64,000 nucleotides of DNA from Pseudomonas sp. MN1F (GCF_009391885.1 NZ_VZII01000024.1:1-64000), one strand, 5' to 3'. Shown: positions 8,775 to 18,164, counted from the first letter of the stretch. Notes: generated from the sequence alone by a model not told the origin. Translations and numbers: made by a program.

Positions 8775-10112
8775 ATGAGCGCAGCCAGATTTTACGACCG
8801 TAACACAGAATCGCTCTCTCGCTCGGAACTCGACAAGCTGCAGCTGGAAAAGCTGAAAGCAATGTTGATCCACGTGAATGAAACAAACGAGTTCTACCGT
8901 TCAAAGTGGGAAGCTGCGGGGGTGGATGTTCAGAAAATCCAAAGTTTTGAGGATTTTCGCAAGTATGTACCAACTGTTGAAAAATCCGATTTCCTAGAAG
9001 ATCAGCTAAGCTTCCCGCCTTTTGGCAAGCGGATGGCCAGCTCGTCCTTCGAGGGCGATCGTGTGGAGATCTACACCACCAGTGGCACTAGCGGCCAAGG
9101 CGTAGAAGTCCATATCCAGAGCATGCGTGAATTGGCCGTGATGGAGCAGCTGTATGGCTACTATCTGACCTGGGCAGGCTTGAAACCTGGTGACTCAACG
9201 ATGCTGACACTGCCTATCACGATGCTGGCAGGGGGGCGTGCCGAGTATCAAGGCGCGGTGGCACATGGTCTCACCACCTATCCGATCGGCAATTACGCAT
9301 CACAACAGAAGGTCGATCTGATCAAGCGATTCAAGCCTAAGTCGCTGTTCGGGAGCACCTCCTACTTTGCACACCTTGCTACTCAGTTGGGTGAAGATGC
9401 CAAGAAATGTGGTGTTGAGGTTCTGCTGACAGGTCTTGAAGGTGTTGGCCCTTCATTCTTTGAACGTCTGCAGGATCAGTGGGGCGCCCGAGCGGCAGAT
9501 CGTTTCGGTTGCGCTCAGATGCGGGCGGACTTCATGTTCACCGATGAGCGCGGTGTAGGCACTCCGTCTGATCCAGGCGTTTTGGTTAATACGGATCCGT
9601 TTGTTTATTTGGAAGTGCTTGATGTCAACACCGGCCTGCCCGTTGCGGATGGCGAGTTTGGTGAACTGGTGGTTACGAGCCTCTATCACTTTGATAACCC
9701 GGTCATACGGAATAGGCTTAAGGATGGCGGCATCTTCCGCAAAGGCGGTATGGGTGGGGTTCAGCGCCAATTCAGTGGCATCCAAGTGGGATCGATTACT
9801 CGCATTGACGATGTAAAGAAAATCAAAGGGATCAATGTGTATCCCCAGGCAGTAGATGACATTTTGTTCTCGCTTCCTGAAGTTGAGCAGTATGAAGTGA
9901 TCTTGAGTTCGACCGCAGATTTTACGGATCAGGTGCTTGTAAATATTCAATGTCGGGACTCGGTTGCTGTCATGCCCTCTGATGGCGGAGCCCGCATCAG
10001 GTCACTCTTCAAGGAGCGGCTGGGGATAAACTTTAATGTGGCTTTCGTAGACTTTATCGAGGTAAGCGATTACAAGGCTCGCCGCTGGAAAGACCTGCGT
10101 AATCGCGATTAG
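8775..10112 (+). CDS. phenylacetate-CoA ligase (PaaK)-like adenylating enzyme
   Basis: Protein of 445 residues of the PaaK branch of the adenylate-forming superfamily, expected to activate a carboxylic acid to its CoA ester. The phosphate-binding loop reads TTSGTSGQG (101-109), lacking the usual Lys after GTTG. The motif normally RYRTGD appears as RNRLKDG, and VNVFP appears as INVYP. The C-terminus ends KARRWKDLRNRD, similar to the usual catalytic-Lys region. ATG 8775 follows GAGGG and GGAA; the TTG at 8769 is less likely. Because several core motifs are altered, specificity may be unusual, or the protein may use a pre-formed adenylate or thioester. It is placed between the reductase and the acyl-CoA dehydrogenase, as expected for the pathway-entry ligase. 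Confidence 0.75.
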   Translation: MSAARFYDRNTESLSRSELDKLQLEKLKAMLIHVNETNEFYRSKWEAAGVDVQKIQSFEDFRKYVPTVEKSDFLEDQLSFPPFGKRMASSSFEGDRVEIYTTSGTSGQGVEVHIQSMRELAVMEQLYGYYLTWAGLKPGDSTMLTLPITMLAGGRAEYQGAVAHGLTTYPIGNYASQQKVDLIKRFKPKSLFGSTSYFAHLATQLGEDAKKCGVEVLLTGLEGVGPSFFERLQDQWGARAADRFGCAQMRADFMFTDERGVGTPSDPGVLVNTDPFVYLEVLDVNTGLPVADGEFGELVVTSLYHFDNPVIRNRLKDGGIFRKGGMGGVQRQFSGIQVGSITRIDDVKKIKGINVYPQAVDDILFSLPEVEQYEVILSSTADFTDQVLVNIQCRDSVAVMPSDGGARIRSLFKERLGINFNVAFVDFIEVSDYKARRWKDLRNRD

Positions 10113-10174
10113 TTTGCTCCCTGAAGTGTTACCGCGCCGGTTACTAAGTATTATAAATATCTAAGGAATTTGTC

Positions 10175-11353
10175 ATGGCTCTCAGCAGCGCTGATCGAAA
10201 AGCCTTCTTAGAAGGCCCTGTAGCTCGTTTTATTGCTGATCGACTCGCGCCTATCGCGGACGAGATCGATGAGAAGGGTGAGTTTCCATTAGCGCTCTAT
10301 CGAGAAATTGCAGAGCTGGGAGCCCTGGGCCTGTGTTGCCCAGAGGAATACGGCGGATTCGATGATGGCGCGGTAACGATGGTGCAGTTGCTTCAAGCGA
10401 TTGCCGCAGAGAGTGTTTCGTTTGCGGTGAGCATTGCTAACTGCAGCGATTGTGCCGCACCGATTCTGGCCAAAGGGTCAGAGGCGCAGAAAAGAGAGTA
10501 CGTTCCCCAGATTATATCTGGGGAAATCGTTCCGGCGTTCTGTCTCTCTGAACCTTCTGGTGGCTCGGACGTTGCCGCCATTCGGACTAAAGCAGTGCGG
10601 GATGGTGATGAGTATGTGATCACCGGTCGCAAAATGTGGATTACCAGCGCCACCGTCGCGGATCTCTTTGTGGTTTTTGCAAAAACAGACTTCACTGCAG
10701 GCCATCGAGGGATTAGTGCTTTCCTGGTGCCTCGCAATACGCCTGGGCTTGAAGTTGGCAAGGCAGAAGAGCTCCTGGGTACCCGGGCCAGCCCAACTGC
10801 CGAGGTTTCCTTCAGCGGAGTGCGTGTACCAGCAAGCGCTCTGCTGGGACAAGAAGGAGAGGGGTTCAAGCTTGCCATGTCGACACTGGATGAGTCCCGT
10901 ATCCAGATCGCAGCTGTAGCCTTGGGTGCGGCAAACAAGTCGATTGAAATTGCGGTAAATTATGCTAGAGAGCGAATTCAGTTTGGTAAGCCAATCATTG
11001 AGCATCAGGGCCTTGGCTTCCTGCTTTCAGAATTGCTGATCGAACTGGCCTGCGCGCAAGAGGTTGTGGCCAAGTCAGTAGAGTTGCTCGAAAGTGGTGA
11101 TCTCGAAAAGTGCAGCGTTTACGCTGCCATTGCAAAGGTCAAATGTTCTGATCTTTCAATGCGAGCAGCAATTGATGCCGCTCAAGTCCTCGGTGGCTAC
11201 GGTCTTACCAAAAGTTATCCGATCGAGCGGCTTATTCGAGATAGCAAGGCACTTCAGATCTTCGAGGGCACCAACGAAATTCAAAAGTGGCTGATCGCGC
11301 GTGATTTGCAGAAGCGCGGTCTCAATCTTGCTTCGCCAATTAGCAACGACTGA
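10175..11353 (+). CDS. acyl-CoA dehydrogenase
   Basis: FAD-dependent acyl-CoA dehydrogenase, 392 residues, a normal family length. FAD/substrate motifs AFCLSEPSGGSDVAA and MWITSATVADLF, and the C-terminal block ALQIFEGTNEIQKW with catalytic E364 in the short-chain/medium-chain position, are intact. Electrons would pass to ETF. ATG 10175 has AAGGA upstream. In the BadJ/AliB analogy it would introduce the 2,3-double bond of the activated acid, producing the substrate for the hydratase upstream. It is the last catabolic gene before the ABC transporter, with a 95-base gap that contains a perfect dyad. Confidence 0.92.
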   Translation: MALSSADRKAFLEGPVARFIADRLAPIADEIDEKGEFPLALYREIAELGALGLCCPEEYGGFDDGAVTMVQLLQAIAAESVSFAVSIANCSDCAAPILAKGSEAQKREYVPQIISGEIVPAFCLSEPSGGSDVAAIRTKAVRDGDEYVITGRKMWITSATVADLFVVFAKTDFTAGHRGISAFLVPRNTPGLEVGKAEELLGTRASPTAEVSFSGVRVPASALLGQEGEGFKLAMSTLDESRIQIAAVALGAANKSIEIAVNYARERIQFGKPIIEHQGLGFLLSELLIELACAQEVVAKSVELLESGDLEKCSVYAAIAKVKCSDLSMRAAIDAAQVLGGYGLTKSYPIERLIRDSKALQIFEGTNEIQKWLIARDLQKRGLNLASPISND

Positions 11354-11403
11354 CTAGCGTGTTCATGATCCAAATTGCGCGAAGCTTACCGTGGTAGCTC
11401 GTT

Positions 11404-11424
11404 GATGTGTTCACAGAACACATC
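11404..11424. promoter_or_regulatory. perfect inverted repeat between catabolic genes and importer genes
   Basis: Arms GATGTGTTC (11404-11412) and GAACACATC (11416-11424) are perfectly complementary around a 3-base centre. A weaker hairpin, AGCTTACC/GGTAGCT, lies just upstream (11383-11399). No T-tract follows, so an operator or an mRNA-stability hairpin is more likely than a terminator. Confidence 0.5.
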
Positions 11425-11448
11425 TATAAAAAGAATGCGGAGTTAGAA

Positions 11449-12534
11449 ATGGAGAGTAGAAGCTTTATTGAATTCGAGTCGGTCAAGAAAACATACGACG
11501 GCCAGAATTTCGTGGTTCGTGATCTAAACTTGAGCGTTCAAAAGGGTGAATTCCTCACCTTGCTCGGGCCTTCTGGCTCAGGAAAGACTACATCACTCAT
11601 GATGCTCGCTGGTTTTGAAAACCCAACCAGTGGGGCTATTTATCTAGATGGAAAACGCATCGATAAGATGTCGCCTCATCGTCGTGGAATTGGAGTGGTA
11701 TTTCAGAACTACGCACTTTTCCCACACATGTCGATAGGCGAGAATATTGCTTTCCCCTTGAAGATGCGCGGTGTTAATTCTCGTGATGCATTGAGCGCGG
11801 CTAAGAAAGCACTAGAAAACGTTCGCCTGGGCGACCTGATCGATCGTATGCCATCTCAGCTCTCGGGTGGCCAGCAACAGCGTGTGGCGCTCGCTCGAGC
11901 ACTTGTTTTCGAACCACAATTGGTCTTGATGGACGAGCCCTTGGGGGCGCTGGATAAGCAGTTGCGTGAGCACATGCAGGTCGAGATCAAGCAATTGCAT
12001 GCACGCTTGGGAGTAACGATTGTTTTTGTTACTCACGATCAGGATGAAGCACTGACCATGTCGGATCGAGTTGGTGTATTCCATGATGGCGTACTGCAGC
12101 AACTGGCTCCTCCGCGTGAAATATACGAATCTCCGTCCACTGCTTTCGTTGCTCAATTTATTGGTGAGAATAACTCAATTCAAGCCAGGGTTCTTGATCG
12201 CAGCGGTGCTATATGTAGAACTCTAACTGATGATGGAGTAACGATCTTTGCTACCTCCACATCTAATCTGTCCACTGGGGATCGTGTGTCTCTGTCCCTT
12301 CGACCGGAATGTATCGAGCTAGCACCGGCTGAAAATATTGGCCTGAATTTGGCCAAGGTTGTTGTGAAAGACGTGATTTATCACGGTGACCACATTCGCC
12401 TTTTGGCTCAAGGGTGTGGCAATAATAATATTATGCTGAAACTGAAGAGTGGTGCGTCCGCGCTTCCGTTGCAGCTTAATTCAGAAGTAACTGTCGGCTG
12501 GCGTCCTGAGGATTGCCGCGCCCTTGCTGTATAG
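11449..12534 (+). CDS. PotA-type ABC importer ATP-binding protein
   Basis: ATPase of a spermidine/putrescine-family ABC importer, 361 residues. Walker A GPSGSGKTT (40-48), signature LSGGQQQR, Walker B VLMDEPLGALD, H-loop VTHDQDEA and a C-terminal TOBE-like domain are present. The open frame begins at GTG 11407, inside the palindrome, but ATG 11449 has GGAG 8 bases upstream. It is first of a four-gene transporter set (ATPase, binding protein, two permeases). Its location directly after the CoA-dependent enzymes suggests it imports the substrate of that pathway; polyamine specificity should not be assumed. Confidence 0.92.
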   Translation: MESRSFIEFESVKKTYDGQNFVVRDLNLSVQKGEFLTLLGPSGSGKTTSLMMLAGFENPTSGAIYLDGKRIDKMSPHRRGIGVVFQNYALFPHMSIGENIAFPLKMRGVNSRDALSAAKKALENVRLGDLIDRMPSQLSGGQQQRVALARALVFEPQLVLMDEPLGALDKQLREHMQVEIKQLHARLGVTIVFVTHDQDEALTMSDRVGVFHDGVLQQLAPPREIYESPSTAFVAQFIGENNSIQARVLDRSGAICRTLTDDGVTIFATSTSNLSTGDRVSLSLRPECIELAPAENIGLNLAKVVVKDVIYHGDHIRLLAQGCGNNNIMLKLKSGASALPLQLNSEVTVGWRPEDCRALAV

Positions 12535-12603
12535 AAACTGCCTGTTCGACAAATAGAAATTTCCCTTAACAAGCTGCACGAAGATTGAAAAGAGGAAAAA
12601 TAA

Positions 12604-13659
12604 ATGAGCAGATCTACTAAAGTTGCGTTCGCAGCCTCCCTGGCTATGGCCATTAACCTTTCGCAAGCACATGCGGCAAGTGATGTGGTCACTATTACAA
12701 CATGGGGCGGGTCTTATACCACTGCAATGCAGAAGGCATTTTTTGAGCCCTTCGGTAAAAACTCAGATATAAAAATTCGTGAAGATCAGTGGGATGGTTC
12801 AACCGCGCGTATCCAAGCGATGGTGGACACCCAGCAAGTTACTTGGGATCTTGTGTCATCCACAACCAACGTGGCACTGCAAGGTTGTGAAGAAGGCTGG
12901 CTGGAGAAAATTGATTATTCCAAGCTCGGTGGCAAGGAAAAATTCATGCCAGGCGCCGCAATGGAGTGCGGTGTCGCAATTGATAACTATGGTATCGTCT
13001 TTGCTTACAATAAAGACAAATATCCTGGTGGTGGCCCAACCACGATGGCAGACTTTTTTGATGTTAACAAATACCCAGGCCCAAGGGCGCTATACAAAGG
13101 GCCGAAGTACACCATGGAATTCGCCCTTATTGGCGATGGTGTTAAGCCAAGTGAAGTGTACAAGGTTCTCGCGACCGAAGAGGGCGTGAATCGAGCATTC
13201 AAAAAGCTTGATAGTATCAAGCCCAGCATCAAAGTGTGGTGGACAGCCGGAGCCCAGCCGCCTCAGCTGTTGGCAGATGGTGAGGTCTCAATGGCTATTT
13301 CTTATGACGGTCGTATCCAAGCCGCAATTAAGGAATACGGAAAGAACCTTCAGATCGTACGAGATGGTCAAGCTCTCGACTTCGATATCTGGGTAATCCC
13401 TAAGGGCGCAAAAAACCTGGCCGCTGCAGAAAAGTTTCTTCAATTTACAACAACGCCTAAGGTAGCTGCTGGCCTCTCCGATTACATTGCTTATGGGCCC
13501 GCTATTCCAAGTGCCATGCCTTTCGTGAAACCTGGCATTGTCAATGACTTGCCGAATGCCCCCGAGAATATGACGAATTCGTTTACTCTCTCGGCTGAAT
13601 TCTGGGCTGATCACGAACAAGAATTGACTGAGCGGTTTAACAAATGGCTAGCGAAATGA
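12604..13659 (+). CDS. periplasmic substrate-binding protein of PotD/PotF type
   Basis: A 351-residue extracellular solute-binding protein with an N-terminal signal peptide (MSRSTKVAFAASLAMA, cleavage likely after AHA near residue 24). Typical features of the spermidine/putrescine-binding group are WGGSYTTAMQKAFFEPF at the mature N-terminus and the DNYGIVFAYNKDKY segment. The RBS GAGG lies upstream of ATG 12604. It overlaps the first permease by 4 bases (ATGA), implying translational coupling. The Asp/Glu ligands that define polyamine binding could not be verified without alignment, so the ligand is unknown. Confidence 0.9.
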   Translation: MSRSTKVAFAASLAMAINLSQAHAASDVVTITTWGGSYTTAMQKAFFEPFGKNSDIKIREDQWDGSTARIQAMVDTQQVTWDLVSSTTNVALQGCEEGWLEKIDYSKLGGKEKFMPGAAMECGVAIDNYGIVFAYNKDKYPGGGPTTMADFFDVNKYPGPRALYKGPKYTMEFALIGDGVKPSEVYKVLATEEGVNRAFKKLDSIKPSIKVWWTAGAQPPQLLADGEVSMAISYDGRIQAAIKEYGKNLQIVRDGQALDFDIWVIPKGAKNLAAAEKFLQFTTTPKVAAGLSDYIAYGPAIPSAMPFVKPGIVNDLPNAPENMTNSFTLSAEFWADHEQELTERFNKWLAK

Positions 13660-14930
13660 TGGAGTTGCCCGCTGTGAAGGGAGACCAGGCCGTGGCGGTC
13701 TCCAATCAGGGCAGTCTGGCAGACCTAGAGGCCAAAATACGCCGAGCCAAATTGCAGCGCCAAATTATGGCTCTTCCATTAGTTGCACCTCTCTTGTTGT
13801 TACTGATTTTCGCGTTCTTGATTCCCATTGTTTTGCTCCTCGCGCGGAGTGTTGATAATAGGGAAGTGGCAGAGATCATGCCTAGGACCTCAGCGGCCAT
13901 TGCGAGTTGGGGAGGGGAGACTCCTCCCGATTCTGCTCTTTTTGAAGCGCTTGCTGAGGATCTGAGGGCAGGAAAGCCCGAGCAGGTCGCGCTTGTTGCC
14001 AAAACGCTCAATTATCATAAATCAGGCTTGAGAACTGCCGTTATGGCGGCTGCAAGGTCTGCGCGAGCGAATCCTTCAGGAAACGCGCTTGATTATCTAC
14101 CGAGCGCAAATGCAGCGTGGGGGAATGTAGAGACCTGGGGGGCTGTTAAGCAGGCGTTACCTCGCTTTACTGACTTCTACCTGCTTGCAGCTTTAGACCT
14201 GAAACGTAATGCAGTGGGTGACATTGTTGCCGCATCCCCTGAAAGTTCGGTGTATCGCGAGGTGCTCTATAGAACGTTCTATATTAGCTTCCTGACTACC
14301 ATGATATGCCTGCTTGTGGCATACCCGCTAGCATATATAATTAGCAAAGCGACTCCGCGTGGTGCTAATTTTATTTTGCTCATGGTCCTACTGTCTTTCT
14401 GGACTCCACTGTTGGTGAGGAATACTTCCTGGCTTGTTGTATTGCAGAGTAATGGAGTATTGAACTCGTTCTTTGCATTAATAGGAATTATATCTCCCTC
14501 AGAGCCGCTAGAACTTGTGCATAATCGGGTAGGTGTACTTATTGCGATGGTGCATACGCTCTTACCGTTCATGGTCTTGCCGATTTATAGCGCAATGAGG
14601 TCGATGTCGCCGAATTACATGAGGGCAGCTTTGTCTTTGGGGGCTCCACCATTTAAGGCGTTCCTCAGGGTCTATCTGCCTCTTTCACTCCCAGGTGTGA
14701 GTGCAGGTTGTTTGTTGGTGTTCATCTTGGCCCTGGGGTACTACATTACCCCTGCGTTAGTTGGCGGGCCTAGCGATCAAATGATTGCTGGATATATCAA
14801 TCAGTTTACAAGCGGAACGATAAACTGGGGTATGGCTGCAGCTCTGAGTCTAGTCCTAGTCATCTCCGTGCTTGTGCTTTATTTTCTCTATGCTCGCATA
14901 GTTGGCATCGAAAAATTGAAGATGGGTTGA
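13656..14930 (+). CDS. ABC importer permease, PotB-like, with long extracytoplasmic insertion
   Basis: Membrane permease of about 424 residues; the usual PotB is near 280-300. The first membrane segment (LPLVAPLLLLLIFAFLIPIV) is followed by about 120 hydrophilic residues before the next one near YISFLTTMICLLVAYPLAYI. That loop is probably periplasmic. The cytoplasmic EAA loop reads LSLGAPPFKAFLRVYLPLSL. ATG 13656 overlaps the binding-protein stop as ATGA; an in-frame ATG at 13644 is possible. It is followed by the second permease after 2 bases. The insertion is known in a subset of Pot-like permeases and its role is undefined. Confidence 0.88.
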   Translation: MMELPAVKGDQAVAVSNQGSLADLEAKIRRAKLQRQIMALPLVAPLLLLLIFAFLIPIVLLLARSVDNREVAEIMPRTSAAIASWGGETPPDSALFEALAEDLRAGKPEQVALVAKTLNYHKSGLRTAVMAAARSARANPSGNALDYLPSANAAWGNVETWGAVKQALPRFTDFYLLAALDLKRNAVGDIVAASPESSVYREVLYRTFYISFLTTMICLLVAYPLAYIISKATPRGANFILLMVLLSFWTPLLVRNTSWLVVLQSNGVLNSFFALIGIISPSEPLELVHNRVGVLIAMVHTLLPFMVLPIYSAMRSMSPNYMRAALSLGAPPFKAFLRVYLPLSLPGVSAGCLLVFILALGYYITPALVGGPSDQMIAGYINQFTSGTINWGMAAALSLVLVISVLVLYFLYARIVGIEKLKMG

Positions 14931-14932
14931 TT

Positions 14933-15769
14933 ATGAACACAGTATACGATTACGTGCTTGGCCGGTTAGCAAAATGCCTGGTATGGGTGTTCTGCGGGGT
15001 AGCCATGGTGTTTCTAGTGGCTCCAATTCTTTCGGTTATTCCTCTCTCGTTTAATTCGGAACCGTTCTTCAGTTACCCTTTGGCAGGTTTCTCGTTCCGC
15101 TGGTATGAGGAGTTTTTTAACTCCCCGGAGTGGCAGTTGGCTCTGCGCAATAGTTTCATAGTTGCAGTGTTTTCGACTGTTTGTGCTTGTACGTTGGGGA
15201 CTTTGGCGGCGCTTGGTGTGAACCGTCGTGACTGTCCATTCAAAAGTATATTGATGGCCGTCCTGATTTCTCCGATGATCATCCCTGTTATTGTAAGTGC
15301 GGTGGGGATGTATTATGCATTTGCCGATGTCGGATTGATCAACAGTCTTACGGGCCTGGTCGTTGCACACACGGTGTTAAGTACCCCGTTTGTGGTGGTG
15401 ACTGTAATGGCAACGTTAGCCTCCTTTGATAATAATCTTCTTCGAGCGGCAGCGAGCTTGGGCGCAAGTCCTCTACGGGCTTTTCGGTTGGTAATGTTGC
15501 CTTTGATAGCTCCAGGTATTGCTTCTGGCGCACTCTTTGCGTTCGTTACTTCATTAGAAGAGGTCGTGGTTGCTCTTTACTTGGCGGGCCCTGAGCAGCG
15601 CACGCTGCCCCGAGAAATGTGGTCAGGTATCAAGCAGCAAATTACTCCAACTATCTTGGCTGTGGCAACGTGCGTTGTGGCTTTCTCGATTTTGCTTCAA
15701 CTTACCGTGCAGTGGCTGAGAGGTCGTGCAGCAAGGCGGTCGGCAAAATTCGCTAGTGAGGTAATTTGA
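14933..15769 (+). CDS. ABC importer permease, PotC-like
   Basis: Second permease, 278 residues, with about six hydrophobic segments and the EAA-loop sequence LGASPLRAFRLVMLPLIAPG. ATG 14933 lies 2 bases after the stop of the PotB-like gene; a TTG at 14927 would overlap it. Together with the PotA-, PotD- and PotB-like proteins it completes one importer. The operon ends 67 bases downstream at a strong hairpin terminator. Confidence 0.9.
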   Translation: MNTVYDYVLGRLAKCLVWVFCGVAMVFLVAPILSVIPLSFNSEPFFSYPLAGFSFRWYEEFFNSPEWQLALRNSFIVAVFSTVCACTLGTLAALGVNRRDCPFKSILMAVLISPMIIPVIVSAVGMYYAFADVGLINSLTGLVVAHTVLSTPFVVVTVMATLASFDNNLLRAAASLGASPLRAFRLVMLPLIAPGIASGALFAFVTSLEEVVVALYLAGPEQRTLPREMWSGIKQQITPTILAVATCVVAFSILLQLTVQWLRGRAARRSAKFASEVI

Positions 15770-15836
15770 TTCAGCGCTGAATAATTATTCTTTTGTTGCT
15801 CCAGAGCCTTTAGTTGCGGTGACCTTTTTCTGGGGC

Positions 15837-15888
15837 GGCGGCAAGTGCAGATATGCAGCGGATGCATATTTGTGCTTGCCGCCTTTTT
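15837..15888 (+). terminator. intrinsic terminator of the catabolic/importer operon
   Basis: Stem arms GGCGGCAAG (15837-15845) and CTTGCCGCC (15875-15883), extended inward by further pairing (ATATGCA with TGCATAT), then TTTTT. It separates the operon from the convergent LysR gene. Confidence 0.9.
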
Positions 15889-15901
15889 GCGTATGACTTT
15901 A

Positions 15902-16795
15902 TTATTTTGCCGATTGTTGGAATTCCGATATTATCCATTCCCTGAAGTCGCTGATGGATTTTTCTCTTGCGGTAGGCTTTGTGTACAGGTAATAGTAGAT
16001 CTTGAAAGTAGGAAAGTCCCCAAATGGGGTGATTAACTCTCCAGATTCAATTTTTTCCCTCATGAATGAGGCGGATCCGAGAACTAGCCCGTGACCAACT
16101 AGTGCGGCTTTCTCAAGAACAACTGGGTCATCAACAACCATTCCGCGATGAGCTAAGCTTGGATCAATGTTTGCTAACCTACACCATGCCTCCCACCAGC
16201 TATGGTCGAACTCATGTACAAGGTTAAATTTTGAAAATTCGCTGAGGGCAAGAGAGGTAACGCCATGAGTCAAAGAAGCGTTGCAGGTGGGTAATAATTC
16301 GTCAGTCAAAAGTGGTTCGTAGTTGCTATCATGCAGTTGATCGGCAGAATAGAATATTTTTAGGTCAAAATCGTCTGTGTCCTTTGTTGGGGTTTTTAGT
16401 GAGTTGTGCAACACGATATCGGCGCTGGTGTGATCAGCAAGATACCTATTCAGCCTGGGTAGTAGCCAGTGTGCAGAAAGTAATGGAGTAACGCTCAGCA
16501 CGATTTTTCGATTTGACTTGCTGGAAGTTATTTTGTCGAAAGTTCCAGCTAGCATGTCTAGACATTCTATGCTTGTTTTAAGTAGCTCTTCTCCTTCTGG
16601 GGTTAGTTCCACTCGCTGGTGTAGCCGTGTAAGTAGCGAGACACCTATTTTTTCTTCTAGCTGTTTTACTTGATGGCTAACTGCAGCTTGAGTGACATTC
16701 AATTCATGGGCCGCCAGCGTAAAGCTTAGATGACGTCCGACGGACTCAAAATATCGTACTGCCAAAAGCGATGGAAGCTTTCTGTTCATAGACAC
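15902..16795 (-). CDS. LysR-family regulator, GcvA-like
   Basis: Transcription regulator of about 297 residues with an N-terminal winged helix (LAVRYFESVGRHLSFTLAA, then LNVTQAAVSHQVKQLEEKIG) and a C-terminal effector domain. The GTG start at 16795 and the ATG at 16789 are both possible; neither has a strong ribosome site. It converges on the ABC operon and has the same A/T-rich composition as the catabolic cluster, so it is the best local candidate for its regulator. The repeats at 4923-4942 and 5176-5211 are candidate binding sites. The link is inferred from position only. Confidence 0.85.
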   Translation of the reverse strand: MSMNRKLPSLLAVRYFESVGRHLSFTLAAHELNVTQAAVSHQVKQLEEKIGVSLLTRLHQRVELTPEGEELLKTSIECLDMLAGTFDKITSSKSNRKIVLSVTPLLSAHWLLPRLNRYLADHTSADIVLHNSLKTPTKDTDDFDLKIFYSADQLHDSNYEPLLTDELLPTCNASLTHGVTSLALSEFSKFNLVHEFDHSWWEAWCRLANIDPSLAHRGMVVDDPVVLEKAALVGHGLVLGSASFMREKIESGELITPFGDFPTFKIYYYLYTKPTAREKSISDFREWIISEFQQSAK

Positions 16796-17310
16796 CTACA
16801 CCATGAGCGAAGTAAATGCTTAAGCAAGTTCTGTGCCTTTAATGGTTGCTTGAAGATTTCTTTTGTAATAACGAATGGCCGCTCAAGGATGCGGCATTGA
16901 TAGATGTTTGGGGTATCTTGCTGCTCGTTTCTGCGCGTAGTATTCATGCCTGCCGCTTGACTGTGAGTCGCGATCAAAACGTTACGGATCTTCCCACATT
17001 ATCGGGTTATTAATCGTATCGCACAATAACTTGTAACATCAGGTGGTCCTTTGCTTGATAGCGTGAAAAGATCACTCTTATGATTTTGATAGCATTTTGC
17101 AAACCATTCTGACCTCTTTTGGTGCGCATTTGGCTATCTGAAGGCAGCATGGTGCTACTTTTATCCATTGCTGCTCGATAATGTGGCTAACCTCGTGGAT
17201 TACTTGATATTGTTGAGCAGTTCTAGGGTGCATCTCGCTTGGTTAGCTAAGCTTGCGAGTTTGATGGGGCAAGGATTTCCCTGCAGGCTCGTTCGCGTAG
17301 GGTAGCATTA
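16796..17310. other. intergenic region upstream of LysR, no gene supported
   Basis: About 515 A/T-rich bases between the LysR gene and the IS element. A 63-codon frame on the minus strand (16786-16977) overlaps the LysR start and lacks a ribosome site. I see no clear promoter or RNA gene. Confidence 0.5.
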
Positions 17311-18164
17311 GGCTCTGTACGAAAAGAGATGTCGCAAACACCGCATGGAACAAGCCAGCGAGACCATGGCGGCATAGCTTTTCGCGAGCTTGTCAAAGCG
17401 TGTCACGATCCGACGGTTCTCTTTCAGCCAGCCAAACATGCGCTCGATGACGTTGCGCTGCCGATACTTGGGCCGATCAAACAGTCTGGGTAAGCCAGGC
17501 TTGGGCTTGCGCTTCATCGAGCGCATCGGGATGACGGGTTGCATTCGATATTGGTCGCAGTAGCGGCGCAGCGCTTCAGCGTCGTAGCCCTTGTCTGCAA
17601 GCAACCACTTGCAGCGTTTACGCGGGCGGCCACGTTGGGCCGATGGAATGCTGACTTCGTCCAGCAGTGGTTGCGCGTAGCTGATGTCACTGGCTTGACC
17701 GCCAGAGAGGAGGAAGCGCAACGGTGTCCCGTTGGCGTCGCAGAGCATGTGAATCTTGGTTGTCAGGCCACCGCGACTGCGGCCTAGAGCGTGATCGGCA
17801 GGCTCGTCAGGCCCCCTTTTTTCCCGGCGCCGGAAGAGGCTCGGGTTGCGCGCACAGCAGTTGAGTCGATCATCCAGGTTTGCAAATCGATCAAGCCTTG
17901 CTCATTCAATCTCAGGTGCAAGCGTTTGAGCATCTGATCGAATGTCCCCTGGTTTCGCCAACCCCGAAAGCGTTGATACACCGTTGACCACGGCCCAAAG
18001 CGCTCAGGCATATCTCGCCACGCAGCACCCGAGCAAAGCACCCAGAGCACGCCGTCGAGCATCAGGCGGTCGCTCAGGCGGGGCCGCCCCCGGCCATGTG
18101 TTTCGGTGAAGAGATCAGCAACCACAATCCAGGCCTCATCCGAGAGTTCGTAACGCTTCGCCAT
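17308..18164 (-). CDS. IS5-family DDE transposase, two overlapping frames (programmed -1 frameshift)
   Basis: The first frame runs from ATG 18164 (after AGGAA) to 17784 and contains the winged-helix-like N-terminus and the first catalytic Asp (WMIDSTAVRA). The second frame, ending at 17308-17310, carries the second Asp (LLADKGYDAE) and the Glu (NVIERMFGWLKENRRI). The frames are related by -1, and the minus strand has a run of six A followed by five G (plus-strand 17814-17824) just before the first frame ends, a classical slippery site. The TAA stop of the second frame lies in the flanking DNA and includes the TA target duplication, so the element itself carries no stop. Confidence 0.88.
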
